64,000 bases of DNA from Marinilabilia sp046483585 (GCA_046483585.1 JAWOCV010000221.1:1-64000); one strand, 5' to 3'. Shown: positions 23,031 to 32,750, numbered from the stretch's first letter. Notes: generated from the sequence alone by a model not told the origin. Made by a program: numbers and translations.

Positions 23031-25928
23031 TCAGAATTTGTAGCTCACGCCGATGCTGAAAGAACGGCCCGGATTGATGCTGTTGTATATTTGTTGCCGG
23101 GCTTCATAAGCTTTAAAGTAGCTTTCCCGTTTTTCGTTGAGCAGGTTTGATATTTTGATATCCACGGTTGTTTTCTTGTTTTCCCCCAATTTTTTGTTGA
23201 GGTTGAAATTAAGACTGTGAAAAGGCTCGGAATAGATATCCGGGAAAAGGCCTCCGCCCACGATTGTAAGGGTGGGACCTTTTACGTTGTAAAAGACGCC
23301 TGCATCCAGTCCTTTATTACTGTCATTGTAACTCAAACCGGCGTTAATCACATAAGGCGATTGACCTGCCATTTCGCGGGTGTCTTCTATGTTTTCCCCG
23401 GTTTTTTCGAAATTTTTCCGTGAGCGGTATTCCGATTCAGACATGTCGATTTTCGACATTACAAAAGTGACATTTCCGTTGGCGCTGAAATTTTGGAGCA
23501 GAGGGGAGATTGCTTTCAACCCTTTGGTGAATTCAAATTCCGCTCCATATACAGTGCCATCTCCCACATTTCTTGGCTGATATTCAGTGCTTGTTTGTTG
23601 TTCGGGGATCCTGACCAGCTCAATGGGGTCATCAAATTTTTTGTGAAATATACTGGCCGAGATATTCTGGCCGCCTTCAAAATAGTGCTCCCATCTGAGG
23701 TCCAGATTGTCGATGCGGGTTTCGGTCAATTGGCCGTCCCAATCGGAATAGGAATCGAAAAGGCTTCCGTTGAAGATCCGGTTACTGACCGGATCCAGTA
23801 TCTGGGCAAACGAAAGTTCCTTAAACGATGGTCTGGCGATGGTTTTGGAATATGAAGCCCGTATGTTTTGGTCCTCATTTAATGCCCAGCTCAGGTTGAC
23901 AGAAGGAAAAACATCGGTTGATTCCAGCACTTTTTCATTCTCAAGGTTTCGTCCGTTACGGGTATCGCCACTGGCATAACGCTGATCTCTTCCGGTATGT
24001 CGCTGAATGTAATTTTCCAGTCTTAAGCCGAGGGTGGCTTTGACATCCTTTAGGGGGAAAAACTCATTGGAGATGTAGAGGGCGGTATTGTTTACATTGG
24101 AACTATAAGCATTGGAGTTGGGGCGGCTGTTTCCCGACTGATAGGAAATGTTGTAAGGATCGTTGGGGTAAAGATTGCCGGGTTGCAGAATAAGAGAAGG
24201 ATCTGCTTCCGGAAAAGAGCGCAAACTACCCCCGAATTTGACATTGTAGGAGAGTATTTCATAATCCCTTTCTTTGTAGGAGTGACTGGCACCGAATTTC
24301 AAGGCGGCATCGTTTTCATTGAAGCTGTATGCTTTGGTGATGTCGATTTTGGTTGTTGTATTGAGCTCCGTTAATTCGCGCCATCTTCTTGTCGGGAAAC
24401 CTCCTGCTCCTGCGTTGAAATTTGGATCACGGTTTTCTGAAAGGGTGAAAGTGGTGTTCCTGATATCCGGATCATCCGATGTTGAGAATGTTGGTGATAG
24501 TCGCCAGTCTACCTCCCAGTCGGAGTTTTTGAAGATATGCGTGCCGTTGAGTAAAACATTTGTAAGGGATCTTTCATTGTATTCCAGCGTGTGTGACAAT
24601 CCATTATATCCCGATTGACCCACAGCCGAGTGGCTGTTATCGATGTTGAAAATGCCTGCAGTAGAGGCTCCGTTCTGGAGACGTATCAACGTTAAGGTTA
24701 ATTTATTGAGATCGTTTTTATAAGCGATGCCTCCCAGAAGGCCTGCCAATATGTTTTTTTTCCCGTTTTCTCCGTTTTGACGTGTGGCATATTGCATTTC
24801 ATAATTGTCCGGGTCCTGCTGTTTTTGGTAATCGCCGAAAGCCATGTCGTCGAAATATTTGTATTCCGTTTTGTAAGTCAGAGAAAAAATATACCCCAGC
24901 TTAGGTTTTTTATCTTCCTGGTTCAGATCGATCTGATTGCCATAGGCGATGCCCAGGCTGTAATCTGTAAAACTTTGCCGGCGTTTGGCTGCCAACTGGG
25001 AATTAAAACTGTTGACGAACGATGTTACCTGTTCCCGGGAATGGCCACTAAAGGGTGAGGGTATTTCGGATTGACGTGCGCCTGCAGGCAGGGCTCTTGT
25101 GCCGTCGTCAAATCCCAGAAAATCCGTGTTACCCCCGTCATAAGAGAGATAATCTGAGTTGAAATGCATGTCGGGATTGAAGGAAGTACTTGCCGATACG
25201 TTGAAAATTTTTCTTTCGGGAAAATTCTTGGTTTCCACATTCATAAGGCCGCCGGTAAAATCGGCGGGCAATTCGGCCGAAAAATTCTTACTCACCATCA
25301 TATTATTGATGAGGTTGGAAGGGAAAATATCCATCTGCAGACTGTTCCTGTCCGGGTCAAGGCCTGGAATATCGACATTGTTGAGGGTTGTTTTGGAATA
25401 GCGGTCGCCCAATCCTCTGACGTAGATGTATTTTCCATCTTCTACCGTTACTCCTGTTACTCTTTTGGCTGCTTCCACTGCAGTTCCGTCGCCTATCTGC
25501 TGGATTTTGGCTGCTGAAATACCGTCAATCATAACGGATGACCTCCTTTTCATGGTCTGGAGTGCTGCCTCATTATTTCGGATCATTGATGCACTGACAA
25601 CCACATCTTCCAGCTCGACGGAGCTTTCTTTAAGTCTGATGTTATTGAAGTTGGTGACGTCATCTTCCTTAACCTCCACATCTTCAATGGTCATCGACTG
25701 AAAAGAAATAAAGGAGAATTCAATGTCATAAGTTCCGGGTTTTAAATTGAGGGAAAACTCACCGTCCAGGTCTGTAGCAGTGCCCGTTGTTGTCCCTTTA
25801 ATGATGACGCTGACCCCCACAAGCGTTTCACCGGTTGCGTCATCATATACTGTTCCTCTTATCGTACCCTGCTGTGCAAAAAGTGAAGAGGTAAGGAATA
25901 AAAATATAACAATTGCTATGTGTTTCAT
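23031..25928 (-). CDS. TonB-dependent outer-membrane receptor with carboxypeptidase-like domain
   Basis: This 965-residue protein has a signal peptide (MKHIAIVIFLFLTSSLFAQ). An N-terminal CarboxypepD_reg-like beta-sandwich (GTIRGTVYDDATGETLVGVSVIIKGT..., about 20-105) is followed by a plug domain (VKVTGVTVEDG-type region, GLGDRYSKTTLNNVDIPGLDP) and a 22-strand barrel ending in SYKF, the C-terminal aromatic expected for BAM insertion. It imports a large ligand powered by TonB. No SusD gene follows, so it is not a classical SusCD pair. The partner is the beta-helix lipoprotein encoded just upstream on the same strand. The ligand is unknown. Confidence 0.9.
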   Translation of the reverse strand: MKHIAIVIFLFLTSSLFAQQGTIRGTVYDDATGETLVGVSVIIKGTTTGTATDLDGEFSLNLKPGTYDIEFSFISFQSMTIEDVEVKEDDVTNFNNIRLKESSVELEDVVVSASMIRNNEAALQTMKRRSSVMIDGISAAKIQQIGDGTAVEAAKRVTGVTVEDGKYIYVRGLGDRYSKTTLNNVDIPGLDPDRNSLQMDIFPSNLINNMMVSKNFSAELPADFTGGLMNVETKNFPERKIFNVSASTSFNPDMHFNSDYLSYDGGNTDFLGFDDGTRALPAGARQSEIPSPFSGHSREQVTSFVNSFNSQLAAKRRQSFTDYSLGIAYGNQIDLNQEDKKPKLGYIFSLTYKTEYKYFDDMAFGDYQKQQDPDNYEMQYATRQNGENGKKNILAGLLGGIAYKNDLNKLTLTLIRLQNGASTAGIFNIDNSHSAVGQSGYNGLSHTLEYNERSLTNVLLNGTHIFKNSDWEVDWRLSPTFSTSDDPDIRNTTFTLSENRDPNFNAGAGGFPTRRWRELTELNTTTKIDITKAYSFNENDAALKFGASHSYKERDYEILSYNVKFGGSLRSFPEADPSLILQPGNLYPNDPYNISYQSGNSRPNSNAYSSNVNNTALYISNEFFPLKDVKATLGLRLENYIQRHTGRDQRYASGDTRNGRNLENEKVLESTDVFPSVNLSWALNEDQNIRASYSKTIARPSFKELSFAQILDPVSNRIFNGSLFDSYSDWDGQLTETRIDNLDLRWEHYFEGGQNISASIFHKKFDDPIELVRIPEQQTSTEYQPRNVGDGTVYGAEFEFTKGLKAISPLLQNFSANGNVTFVMSKIDMSESEYRSRKNFEKTGENIEDTREMAGQSPYVINAGLSYNDSNKGLDAGVFYNVKGPTLTIVGGGLFPDIYSEPFHSLNFNLNKKLGENKKTTVDIKISNLLNEKRESYFKAYEARQQIYNSINPGRSFSIGVSYKF

Positions 25929-26006
25929 TATCAGTTTGCTTTGATCTTTGTGCGAAAATATTTCTATTTCTGTGTTTTTCGTCTTTTCGCGGAGTTAAAT
26001 GGCAAG

Positions 26007-26044
26007 AAACAGACCTGCAAAACCCGGGTTTTGCAAGCCTGTTT
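26007..26044. terminator. Strong hairpin between lipoprotein and receptor genes
   Basis: AAACAGACCTGCAAAACCC pairs with GGGTTTTGCAAGCCTGTTT: 19 positions, two of them mismatched or G-U, and no loop beyond the turn. It lies 20 bp after the stop of the lipoprotein gene and upstream of the receptor gene. No strong T-run follows on the minus strand. It could be a partial terminator or an mRNA stabiliser that sets a higher level of the lipoprotein than of the receptor. Confidence 0.6.
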
Positions 26045-26064
26045 GATCTTCAGTTTTTTTCCTT

Positions 26065-27300
26065 TTAGTAATTCATTGCTCCTGCTTCGTGGGCCCAGGT
26101 CCATCCGAAAACAGATGTATCGATGGCGCCTGGATTAGCAGGCTCGCTTCCCGCGGTTACTCCTTCGGGCACATTTCCGTCAACGACATAATCAGCCAGA
26201 TTCTCTTCGGGCACATCAAGTACTATGTTTTGAAAGACGACATCACCAATGTCATGTGAGACTCTGTTGATGATCTGTCCTTCATTGATGGCTGTGAAGA
26301 AGATGTTGTTGAAATGAACACCGGTGTTGTCATCGGTATTGATCAGATCCGATGATTCAATGTTGTCACTGTTGGCGATGACGATGCCGTTTTTGATTGT
26401 GTAAGGGGCAAAATCGCCGGTTTCCCCTTCTGATCCCTCCGGCCCGTCGAGTTCGAAATTGTGGTCATCCGGGGATATCACCATGAAATTGTCGAGGGTA
26501 CCGGTCCACATCTGATCTGCGTCAATGGCATCATCATAACAATTCCATACCACAGCATTGCTTACATTGACGGTTCCGCCGAACCATTCGATGCCGTCGT
26601 CCTGATTCGAAACCACTTCGATGTTTTCCACAACTGTACCGTTTCCAACGCCACCAAGCGTCAGTCCGTTGATCTCGTTGCCTTCGCCGATGTTAGAGCC
26701 ACCATGGCGGATAGAGATGTATTTCAATACGCCCGAATTATCATCCTCATCGTTTCCGCCATAAAGACCATTTGGATCCGATGTGGGGATTCCCTCAATC
26801 TGAATCTCACTGATGTCACCATCATCATTGGATGCAGAAATGGGGGCGCTGCCCAGGACAATGACGCCACCCCAGAGTCCGTCCTGAACGGGATCCAGGT
26901 TCGGGCTTCCGAAGTTTCCGGCTTCTACATCTTCGGGGGTGATTTCATCGGCCACTGATGTGAAAATGATGGGGGCGTCTTCCTCTCCTTCGGCCATCAG
27001 TTTGGCTCCTCTTGCCACGAGGAGTGCGGTGGCGTTTGATCCGGTTCCGGCTTCTCCTTTAATGATGGTTCCGGCCTCAATGGTCAGTGTGGCTCCTTCT
27101 TCAACGGAAATTCTACCACCCAGTTGATAGATATTTTCTTTCTCCCAGGTAGTATCTTCCGTAATGTTTTCCGATACAATGACGTTGGTGTTGTCATCTT
27201 CCGGGTCCACGTTGTTGTCGTCATCGTCATCACAAGCTGTGAATGTTACAGCCACTCCCAATCCAAGGAGAAAGCTTAAAAGCATTAAATGGTTTTTCAT
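26065..27300 (-). CDS. Surface lipoprotein, right-handed beta-helix type, partner of TonB receptor
   Basis: This 411-residue protein has a lipoprotein signal with lipidated Cys in FTACDDDDDNN; the acidic run after Cys is typical of Bacteroidota surface lipoproteins. The body repeats short beta-helix turns such as GATLTIEAGTIIKGE, APIIFTSVADE and GLWGGVIVLGSAPIS. Proteins of this type are widespread in the phylum beside TonB receptors of the long CarboxypepD class and are sometimes wrongly labelled multidrug transporter. A role in ligand capture for the receptor is inferred. It is first in the two-gene operon, and a 14-bp palindrome lies upstream. Confidence 0.8.
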   Translation of the reverse strand: MKNHLMLLSFLLGLGVAVTFTACDDDDDNNVDPEDDNTNVIVSENITEDTTWEKENIYQLGGRISVEEGATLTIEAGTIIKGEAGTGSNATALLVARGAKLMAEGEEDAPIIFTSVADEITPEDVEAGNFGSPNLDPVQDGLWGGVIVLGSAPISASNDDGDISEIQIEGIPTSDPNGLYGGNDEDDNSGVLKYISIRHGGSNIGEGNEINGLTLGGVGNGTVVENIEVVSNQDDGIEWFGGTVNVSNAVVWNCYDDAIDADQMWTGTLDNFMVISPDDHNFELDGPEGSEGETGDFAPYTIKNGIVIANSDNIESSDLINTDDNTGVHFNNIFFTAINEGQIINRVSHDIGDVVFQNIVLDVPEENLADYVVDGNVPEGVTAGSEPANPGAIDTSVFGWTWAHEAGAMNY

Positions 27301-27347
27301 TGTTTTCTGTTTTTGGTTTGTCGTTATATTTTGACACTACAAAAGAA

Positions 27348-27361
27348 CAATGGCACCATTG
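27348..27361. promoter_or_regulatory. Candidate operator palindrome
   Basis: CAATGGCACCATTG is a perfect inverted repeat (6-bp arms, 2-bp centre) 48 bp upstream of the lipoprotein/TonB receptor operon start. The position fits a repressor or activator site. No regulator gene is adjacent, so the binder is unknown. Confidence 0.35.
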
Positions 27362-27464
27362 CGTGTACTTTAAGCCGTGTTTAATTAACCGTTAATAAAG
27401 ACCGGTGATGTTAAGAATGAATTAATATTGCGGAGATTTTCGTATAAGGGACGAACTGAAATGA

Positions 27465-27522
27465 CAACACCCCAAAGACCCGGGCAGTATGGAAAAATGG
27501 ACTGCCGGTCATTGGGGTGTTG
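27465..27522. terminator. Long hairpin downstream of SHOCT gene
   Basis: CAACACCCCAA pairs perfectly with TTGGGGTGTTG, and the stem continues inward with GACC-GGGCAGT / ACTGCC-GGTC around a short A-rich loop. It begins 62 bp after the SHOCT stop codon (minus strand). A T5 run follows on the plus strand and none clearly on the minus strand, so its orientation as a terminator is unsure. Confidence 0.5.
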
Positions 27523-27583
27523 ATGTTTTTGCGGAAAGATGATTGGTCTGGGGAACTATTTTCCCCGTTAATCCATTAGCCGA

Positions 27584-27838
27584 TCATTCTTTGGCGAGGA
27601 GGTCTCTTCTTTTTTCCTCAAATTCATTGCGATCAATTTCGCCTTTGGCGTAACGCTCTTTTAATATTTCGAGCGGAGAGGAGTGTTCTTCTTCTATGAC
27701 ATCCTTAATACCTCTTTTCGTGGCCCAGGAAAGAAAGGTGAGGGCCGGAATGGTAATGAGCCATCCCCATCCGATGTTCCATGCACCGGGACCTTTTTTC
27801 TCTTTTTCTTTCTTTCTATTTTTCTCTTCTTCTTTCAT
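27584..27838 (-). CDS. SHOCT-domain small membrane protein
   Basis: This 84-residue protein has a highly charged N-terminus (KEEEKNRKKEKEKKG), one membrane segment (GWGWLITIPALTFLSWAT) and a C-terminal SHOCT domain (SPLEILKERYAKGEIDRNEFEEKRRDLL). SHOCT is a short oligomerisation-type motif found at ends of many membrane and secreted proteins. Function is unknown. The gene stands alone and is divergent from the methyltransferase gene. Confidence 0.82.
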   Translation of the reverse strand: MKEEEKNRKKEKEKKGPGAWNIGWGWLITIPALTFLSWATKRGIKDVIEEEHSSPLEILKERYAKGEIDRNEFEEKRRDLLAKE

Positions 27839-28010
27839 AACAATGCTATTTTTTGATTTTAAATTGGGCTTTCCTGATATATCAGGTGGCCCGTAAAAGA
27901 TACAATATAATATATTTACAGGACTTAGTAAAGAAAATCCTTTCTTTTTGCGAAAACAAAAGAGATTGATTTTCGTTGCTGAGAAGGGAAAATATTTCTA
28001 TTATTGTCAT

Positions 28011-28583
28011 ATGGAAGATAAAAAATTCAATCCTGAAAACATGGATCATCTTAACGATCCTGACCGGTTGGAAAGGCTGGCACCCGGTAAAGTGATGGAT
28101 TTTATTAAAATGAAGGCACCCGAGAAAATTGTGGACATCGGTGCCGGTACCGCCTATATTACTTCCGCTCTTGCCAGGTTAATGCCCGGGGCTAAGATCG
28201 AGGCATTTGATATCGAGCCTTTGATGGTGGAAGAGATGCAAAGGGCATTGCCAAAATCCGGCAATATTACCCCTCACCTGATGGAAGAAAACCGTCTTCC
28301 GCTTTCGGATGAATATGCGGATCTGGTTTGGATGATCAATCTTTACCATGAAGTCAGGAAGCCATATTTGTTATTGCGGGAAGTAAAGCGAGTGTTAAAG
28401 CCGGGTGGAAAACTTCTGATCATCGACTGGGCCAAAAATCCTGAATCTACGGAAGATGGTCCGCCACTTGACCACAGGATCGATGAAGCCACCATTACCT
28501 CTCATTTGATTGAGGCCGATTTTTTTAATATTAAAACCACCGAAGAGTTTCCCGATCATTTGGGGATTATTGCACAGAAATAG
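28011..28583 (+). CDS. Class I SAM-dependent methyltransferase
   Basis: This 190-residue cytoplasmic protein has motif I VDIGAGT (41-47), the acidic loop AFDIEPLM, a post-I LPLSDEYADLVWMINLYHEV and VLKPGGKLLIIDW near the end of the SAM-binding sheet. It resembles the Methyltransf_11/UbiE-like group. The methyl acceptor is unknown. The ATG at 28011 gives MEDKKFNPENMDHLNDPDRLERLAPG, a common start for this group; the frame extends further upstream without good support. A mobile element (28600-28735) fills the space between its stop and the convergent SpmAB gene. Confidence 0.85.
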   Translation: MEDKKFNPENMDHLNDPDRLERLAPGKVMDFIKMKAPEKIVDIGAGTAYITSALARLMPGAKIEAFDIEPLMVEEMQRALPKSGNITPHLMEENRLPLSDEYADLVWMINLYHEVRKPYLLLREVKRVLKPGGKLLIIDWAKNPESTEDGPPLDHRIDEATITSHLIEADFFNIKTTEEFPDHLGIIAQK

Positions 28584-28599
28584 AAGGCGAATGTTTAAA

Positions 28600-28735
28600 C
28601 AATAGATCGTTAGATTTTTAGATATAAGATATAAGTCGAATCGTATGCCACTGAAGATCTGTGTTTTAACAAAACAAACCTTTTAAATATAAACAACTGA
28701 TTCAAAGGTTGTTGAAAAAGTTTAACGAACTATTG
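28600..28735 (+). mobile_element. Nested MITE family, copy 2 (136 bp, empty inner site)
   Basis: This 136-bp element starts CAATAGATCGTTAGA and ends GTTTAACGAACTATTG; the ends match as inverted repeats at 13 of 15 positions. The flanks are TTTAAA (left) and CTTAAA (right), a 5/6 direct repeat suggesting target-site duplication. The right flank contains the stop codon of the SpmAB gene. The inner site (near 28630) carries no 92-bp insert, so this is the empty form. It fills nearly the whole gap between two convergent genes. Confidence 0.82.
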
Positions 28736-28736
28736 C

Positions 28737-29969
28737 TTAAATAAAGAAGAGATAACCCAGGGAAATGGCCGCGATGATTCCCGCAAAGTCGGCGATTAAA
28801 CCACAGACAACAGCATGGCGGGTTCTTCGGATGCCAACAGAACCAAAATAGACGGCAATGACATAAAATGTGGTATCGGTGGCTCCCTGAACGGTACTGG
28901 CAATGCGCCCCACGAAAGAATCGGCTCCGTGCATTTCCATGGCATCGACCATCAAGCCTCTTGCACCGCTGCCACTCAGGGGTTTCATCAAGGCCGTTGG
29001 CAGGGCTTCGATAAAATCGGTATTTATTCCCGCCGAAACAAAAAGAAAAGCAATGCCGTCAATTAACATCTCCATGGCACCTGATGCCCTGAACACACCT
29101 ATCCCTACCAATATGGCGATCAAATAGGGGATGATCTTTACGGCGATCCAGAATCCATCTTTGGCTCCCTCTATAAACGACTCGTAAACATTTTCTTTTT
29201 TTCTTATGGCCATTAAAATAAAGGTGATAATGATAGAAAAAAGAATAATGTTGGCGGCTAGAAGGGAGATGGTTTGGATCTCATCACGTTCCAGCGTGGA
29301 TAATCCCCAGATCACACCGCCAATAAAAAGACTGAGTCCCCCGAGATAGGAAAGAACCACTTTGTTGAGAAGGTTGATTTTCTGGGCTATAGCTACGGCT
29401 ATCAGGCCCACGATCGTACTGAAAAACGTAGCCAGCAGGATGGGGAGAAAAATATCTGCCGGGTTAGCGGCCCCCATTTCGGCACGATAAACCATGATCG
29501 ACACAGGAATGATGGTGAGCCCCGATGTGTTGAGCACCAGAAACATGATCTGGGCATTGGACGCCGTATCTTTTTGATCATTGGCCGTTTGCAATTCCTT
29601 CATGGCCTTCAGTCCCATCGGTGTTGCCGCGTTGTCCAGTCCGAGCATGTTGGCCGCGATGTTCATCATCATGGAACCATAAGCAGGGTGATTTGGGGGT
29701 AAGGTTGGAAATATACGTCTGAAAAAAGGGCCAATAATCCTGGACATGGCATTGATCATGCCTCCTTTTTCGCCGATGCGCATCAGGCCCAGCCACAAAG
29801 TAAGTACACCGGTAAGTCCGAGAGAGATCTCGAAACCTGTTTTGGCATAGTCGAAGGTGGCATTCATCAATTCCGAAAAGACCTCCATGTCCTGAAGGAA
29901 TATCAGTTTGATCAGGGCTACCACAAAGGCGATCAGGAAAAACGCGATCCAGATGTAGTTCAATACCAT
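28737..29969 (-). CDS. SpmA/SpmB fusion, nucleoside-recognition-domain membrane protein
   Basis: This 410-residue polytopic protein has two nucleoside-recognition (Gate) domains: NIAANMLGLDNAATPMGLKAMKEL (SpmA-type signature) in the first half and PLSGSGARGLMVDAMEMHGADSFVGRIASTVQGATDTTFYVIAVYFGSV (SpmB-type) in the second. In spore formers these are separate spore-maturation proteins, while in Bacteroidota the fused form is usual and has no link to sporulation. It probably transports or gates a small metabolite across the inner membrane; the substrate is unknown. Its stop codon sits inside the target duplication of the mobile element at 28600. Confidence 0.88.
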   Translation of the reverse strand: MVLNYIWIAFFLIAFVVALIKLIFLQDMEVFSELMNATFDYAKTGFEISLGLTGVLTLWLGLMRIGEKGGMINAMSRIIGPFFRRIFPTLPPNHPAYGSMMMNIAANMLGLDNAATPMGLKAMKELQTANDQKDTASNAQIMFLVLNTSGLTIIPVSIMVYRAEMGAANPADIFLPILLATFFSTIVGLIAVAIAQKINLLNKVVLSYLGGLSLFIGGVIWGLSTLERDEIQTISLLAANIILFSIIITFILMAIRKKENVYESFIEGAKDGFWIAVKIIPYLIAILVGIGVFRASGAMEMLIDGIAFLFVSAGINTDFIEALPTALMKPLSGSGARGLMVDAMEMHGADSFVGRIASTVQGATDTTFYVIAVYFGSVGIRRTRHAVVCGLIADFAGIIAAISLGYLFFI

Positions 29970-30079
29970 CGATTATCTTTTTCAGGTCTCATATAAAGAA
30001 GGTCCATATCTCAATACTCCCCGTTGATCTTTTTTCAATGTGTTGGATCAACAAAAATAACATTCTTTTTTCTTTGTTG

Positions 30080-30574
30080 TTATGTGCGCCTGAGTTTCTT
30101 GTATGCATCATGCGGTGCACCGAATTCTTTACATACGATGTTGTTCACCTCTACTTGCCATATTTTGACATTCCGGACGGCGGGATCACTGTATTCGAAT
30201 TGTTTGTCACTATACTGACCCATTATGTGATCCAGCGCTTTTCGTTTTTCGTCCATATCTTCCGGGAACGATACTCTGCCTTCCGCGACAATGCTTCTGG
30301 CTTTCATCCGGTAACTGCAGGCCACTTTGGGATGTTGAAACGCCAGTTCCTCACCCACGTTAAACGAGAGGCAGATGTTGTTGTTGTTTTCCAATGCCCT
30401 TACGATGCGGCCTTCCGGTGCGCTGTGAAGATAAAAAACACCTTCGTGATAACCAAAATTCATGGGAACCATATAAGGAAGCCCGTTTTCATCAACCACC
30501 CCGGCAAAGCAGATCTGGCACTGCCCGATCACCTCTTCTATAAAAGCGCGGTCGGTGTGGGTGTATGTCTTCAT
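30080..30574 (-). CDS. Pyridoxamine-5'-phosphate-oxidase-like flavoprotein (NimA-type)
   Basis: This 164-residue protein has a split-barrel FMN-binding fold. The segments ICFAGVVDENGLPYMVPMNFGYHEGVFYLHSAPEGRIVRALENNNNICLSF match the NimA-like group that includes nitroimidazole reductases. Members use FMN or heme cofactors, and many are general flavin reductases. Resistance to nitroimidazoles cannot be concluded from sequence alone. The gene stands alone, 80 bp downstream of the primase gene on the same strand. Confidence 0.86.
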   Translation of the reverse strand: MKTYTHTDRAFIEEVIGQCQICFAGVVDENGLPYMVPMNFGYHEGVFYLHSAPEGRIVRALENNNNICLSFNVGEELAFQHPKVACSYRMKARSIVAEGRVSFPEDMDEKRKALDHIMGQYSDKQFEYSDPAVRNVKIWQVEVNNIVCKEFGAPHDAYKKLRRT

Positions 30575-30654
30575 AATTGTTGAATATTTCGATTGGGTTT
30601 GTGAATTTTTAGCTTGTTTGGTGTTTGCTTTGGGGAAAATACAGATGGTGATAA

Positions 30655-32619
30655 TTAAACCACTGTCCTTTCTCCCAGTTCTTTTGATATATATATAAAA
30701 GCCTGCTGCAGGCTATTTAACTCTTCCAGTAGTTGCATGAATTTTTCCTGGTCTTTTTCTTCCTCGGCCTTTTTGAGCTGTTGACGCTTTTCATCCAGGA
30801 GAACTTTTACTTTTCGCCATTTCAGCTCATTCACCACTTTGGGAACCAGTTCTTCGAGACGGTCGCGTTCCGTTGCTATCTCGGTGTTTCTGGTATGGAT
30901 TCTGCTCAGCGGATATTCGCGGGCGATGAGATCGGAGGCCAGGCTGCTGATGCGGCTGTCGGCACTTGAAACGAAAAAACCGGATGATTCGAACCCTTCC
31001 TGGTGGTGGTTCTCCTCATACAATTGCATGATCCGGTTGTAGAGTGGATTGGTGCTTTCCAGGTCGTCCTGCCGGAGTTCCGAAACAATGTACTCGCCAA
31101 CGGTAACTTCACGGGTTCCCTCCTCTGTTTCGAATTCGCCCAGTGGGCACTCCCCGTATTTCAGTAAAAAGCGCAATACTTCTCTTTCTTCGGTTTCGAA
31201 GGGGTTGGTGGATGATGAGGCGGCTTTGGTTACGGCCGGATCGGTGGGTTGAGGCTGAGAACTACTGCTTTGCTGATTGGTGTAATAATTTTTACTTCTT
31301 TCTTTCTCATTTTTTTTCTTGCGAAGCTTTCCTATCTCCATAAACAGCACCTGCTCCTCCACTTTCATCAGGTTACTGCATTCTTTTACATACTCCGTTC
31401 GTGTGATGGCATCCGGGATAACGGAAATGGTGCGAACGATGTCCTGTACCAGTTGGGCGCGACCAACTGGATCGTTTTTTGTCTCCTGCATCAGGAGGCT
31501 GGTTTTGAACCGGATAAAATCGGTTTCATGGGCCTTAATGTATTCCCGCATTTTTTCCCCGCCAAGCTTTCGGGCATAAGAATCGGGATCCTCACCATCG
31601 GGCAAAAGCAGGACTTTGACATTGAGCCCCTCTTCCAGGACCAGGTCGATTCCCCGCAGGGAAGCTTTGATGCCGGCCGGATCCCCGTCAAAAATGATGG
31701 TGAGGTTTTTACTGAAACGGGCGATCAGTCTGATCTGGTCAGTTGTCAGAGCTGTCCCCGAGGAGGCCACCACATTGCTGATGCCGGTCTGATGAAATGA
31801 AAGCACATCGGTATAACCTTCTACCAGGATGCAACGGTCCTGCCGGGAAACTTCCTGCCGGGCCTGATACATACCGTAAAGGACCTTCCCTTTGTGATAG
31901 ATCTCCGATTCGGGTGAGTTGAGATATTTGGCCGTTTTGGCATCGGACCTCAACACGCGGCCCCCAAAACCGATTACTTTCCCTGCAAGACTGTGAATGG
32001 GAAAGATGACACGGCCCCTGAACCGGTCCGCCTGGTAATCGTCGCGAACAATGGTAAGGCCGGTTTTTTCCAGGTATTCCAGTTTATAACCCTGACGAAG
32101 GGCTTCCCGGGTTAAGGCGTCCTTTGATTCCGGCGAATAGCCAAGCTGAAATTTTTGAATGATGTCATCGCGAAATCCCCGTTCCCTGAAATAACCGAGA
32201 CCCACCGATTTTCCCTCATCGGATTTGTGCAGCCTGTCCATGAAATAATTGGCTGCAAAATTGGTAACCACCAGCATGCTTTCACGGGCGTCTTGTCTGG
32301 CCGTTTCCTCCGGCGTCAACTCTTTTTCCTCGATGGGGATGTGGAATTTTTTGCCCAGGATCCTGATGGCTTCAACAAAAGGGATTTGCTCATGATCCAT
32401 CAGAAAATTTACTGCATTTCCGCCTTTGCCACAGCCAAAACACTTGTAGATGCCTTTGTGGGGAGAAACAATAAATGAAGGTGTTTTTTCATTATGGAAA
32501 GGACATAGACCAATGTAATTGATCCCCCGGCGTTTCAGGTTCACAAATTCGGAAATAACGTCCGTTATCTGCCCCTGTGCAGTCTCCATTACCCGGTCTA
32601 TGGTACCCTTGTCAATCAT
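30655..32619 (-). CDS. dnaG: DNA primase
   Basis: This 654-residue primase synthesises RNA primers for replication. It has a CHC2 zinc finger (C39, H42, C60, C63; CPFH...CFGC), an RNA polymerase core with the basic EKTPSFIVSP region, and a TOPRIM domain with CILVEGYTDVLSFHQTGISNVVASSGTALT and the metal-binding IFDGDPAGIKAS. A C-terminal helicase-interaction region is rich in charged helices. The ATG at 32619 (MIDKGTIDRVMETAQ) is chosen; a longer frame exists but its extra 23 residues look unlike primase. No rpsU or rpoD neighbours are present, unlike in Proteobacteria. Confidence 0.95.
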   Translation of the reverse strand: MIDKGTIDRVMETAQGQITDVISEFVNLKRRGINYIGLCPFHNEKTPSFIVSPHKGIYKCFGCGKGGNAVNFLMDHEQIPFVEAIRILGKKFHIPIEEKELTPEETARQDARESMLVVTNFAANYFMDRLHKSDEGKSVGLGYFRERGFRDDIIQKFQLGYSPESKDALTREALRQGYKLEYLEKTGLTIVRDDYQADRFRGRVIFPIHSLAGKVIGFGGRVLRSDAKTAKYLNSPESEIYHKGKVLYGMYQARQEVSRQDRCILVEGYTDVLSFHQTGISNVVASSGTALTTDQIRLIARFSKNLTIIFDGDPAGIKASLRGIDLVLEEGLNVKVLLLPDGEDPDSYARKLGGEKMREYIKAHETDFIRFKTSLLMQETKNDPVGRAQLVQDIVRTISVIPDAITRTEYVKECSNLMKVEEQVLFMEIGKLRKKKNEKERSKNYYTNQQSSSSQPQPTDPAVTKAASSSTNPFETEEREVLRFLLKYGECPLGEFETEEGTREVTVGEYIVSELRQDDLESTNPLYNRIMQLYEENHHQEGFESSGFFVSSADSRISSLASDLIAREYPLSRIHTRNTEIATERDRLEELVPKVVNELKWRKVKVLLDEKRQQLKKAEEEKDQEKFMQLLEELNSLQQAFIYISKELGERTVV

Positions 32620-32750
32620 GCTTCCTCGCTTTCTTGGTAAGACTTTCAAAGGTAAAAATTTTTTATAAGGATTGCCCGGGCAATTCATAAATCCGACTAA
32701 TCCATTGTTCGTTCCTGCTCTTTCCTCTTCCGTGATTGTTTTGAAGATGG

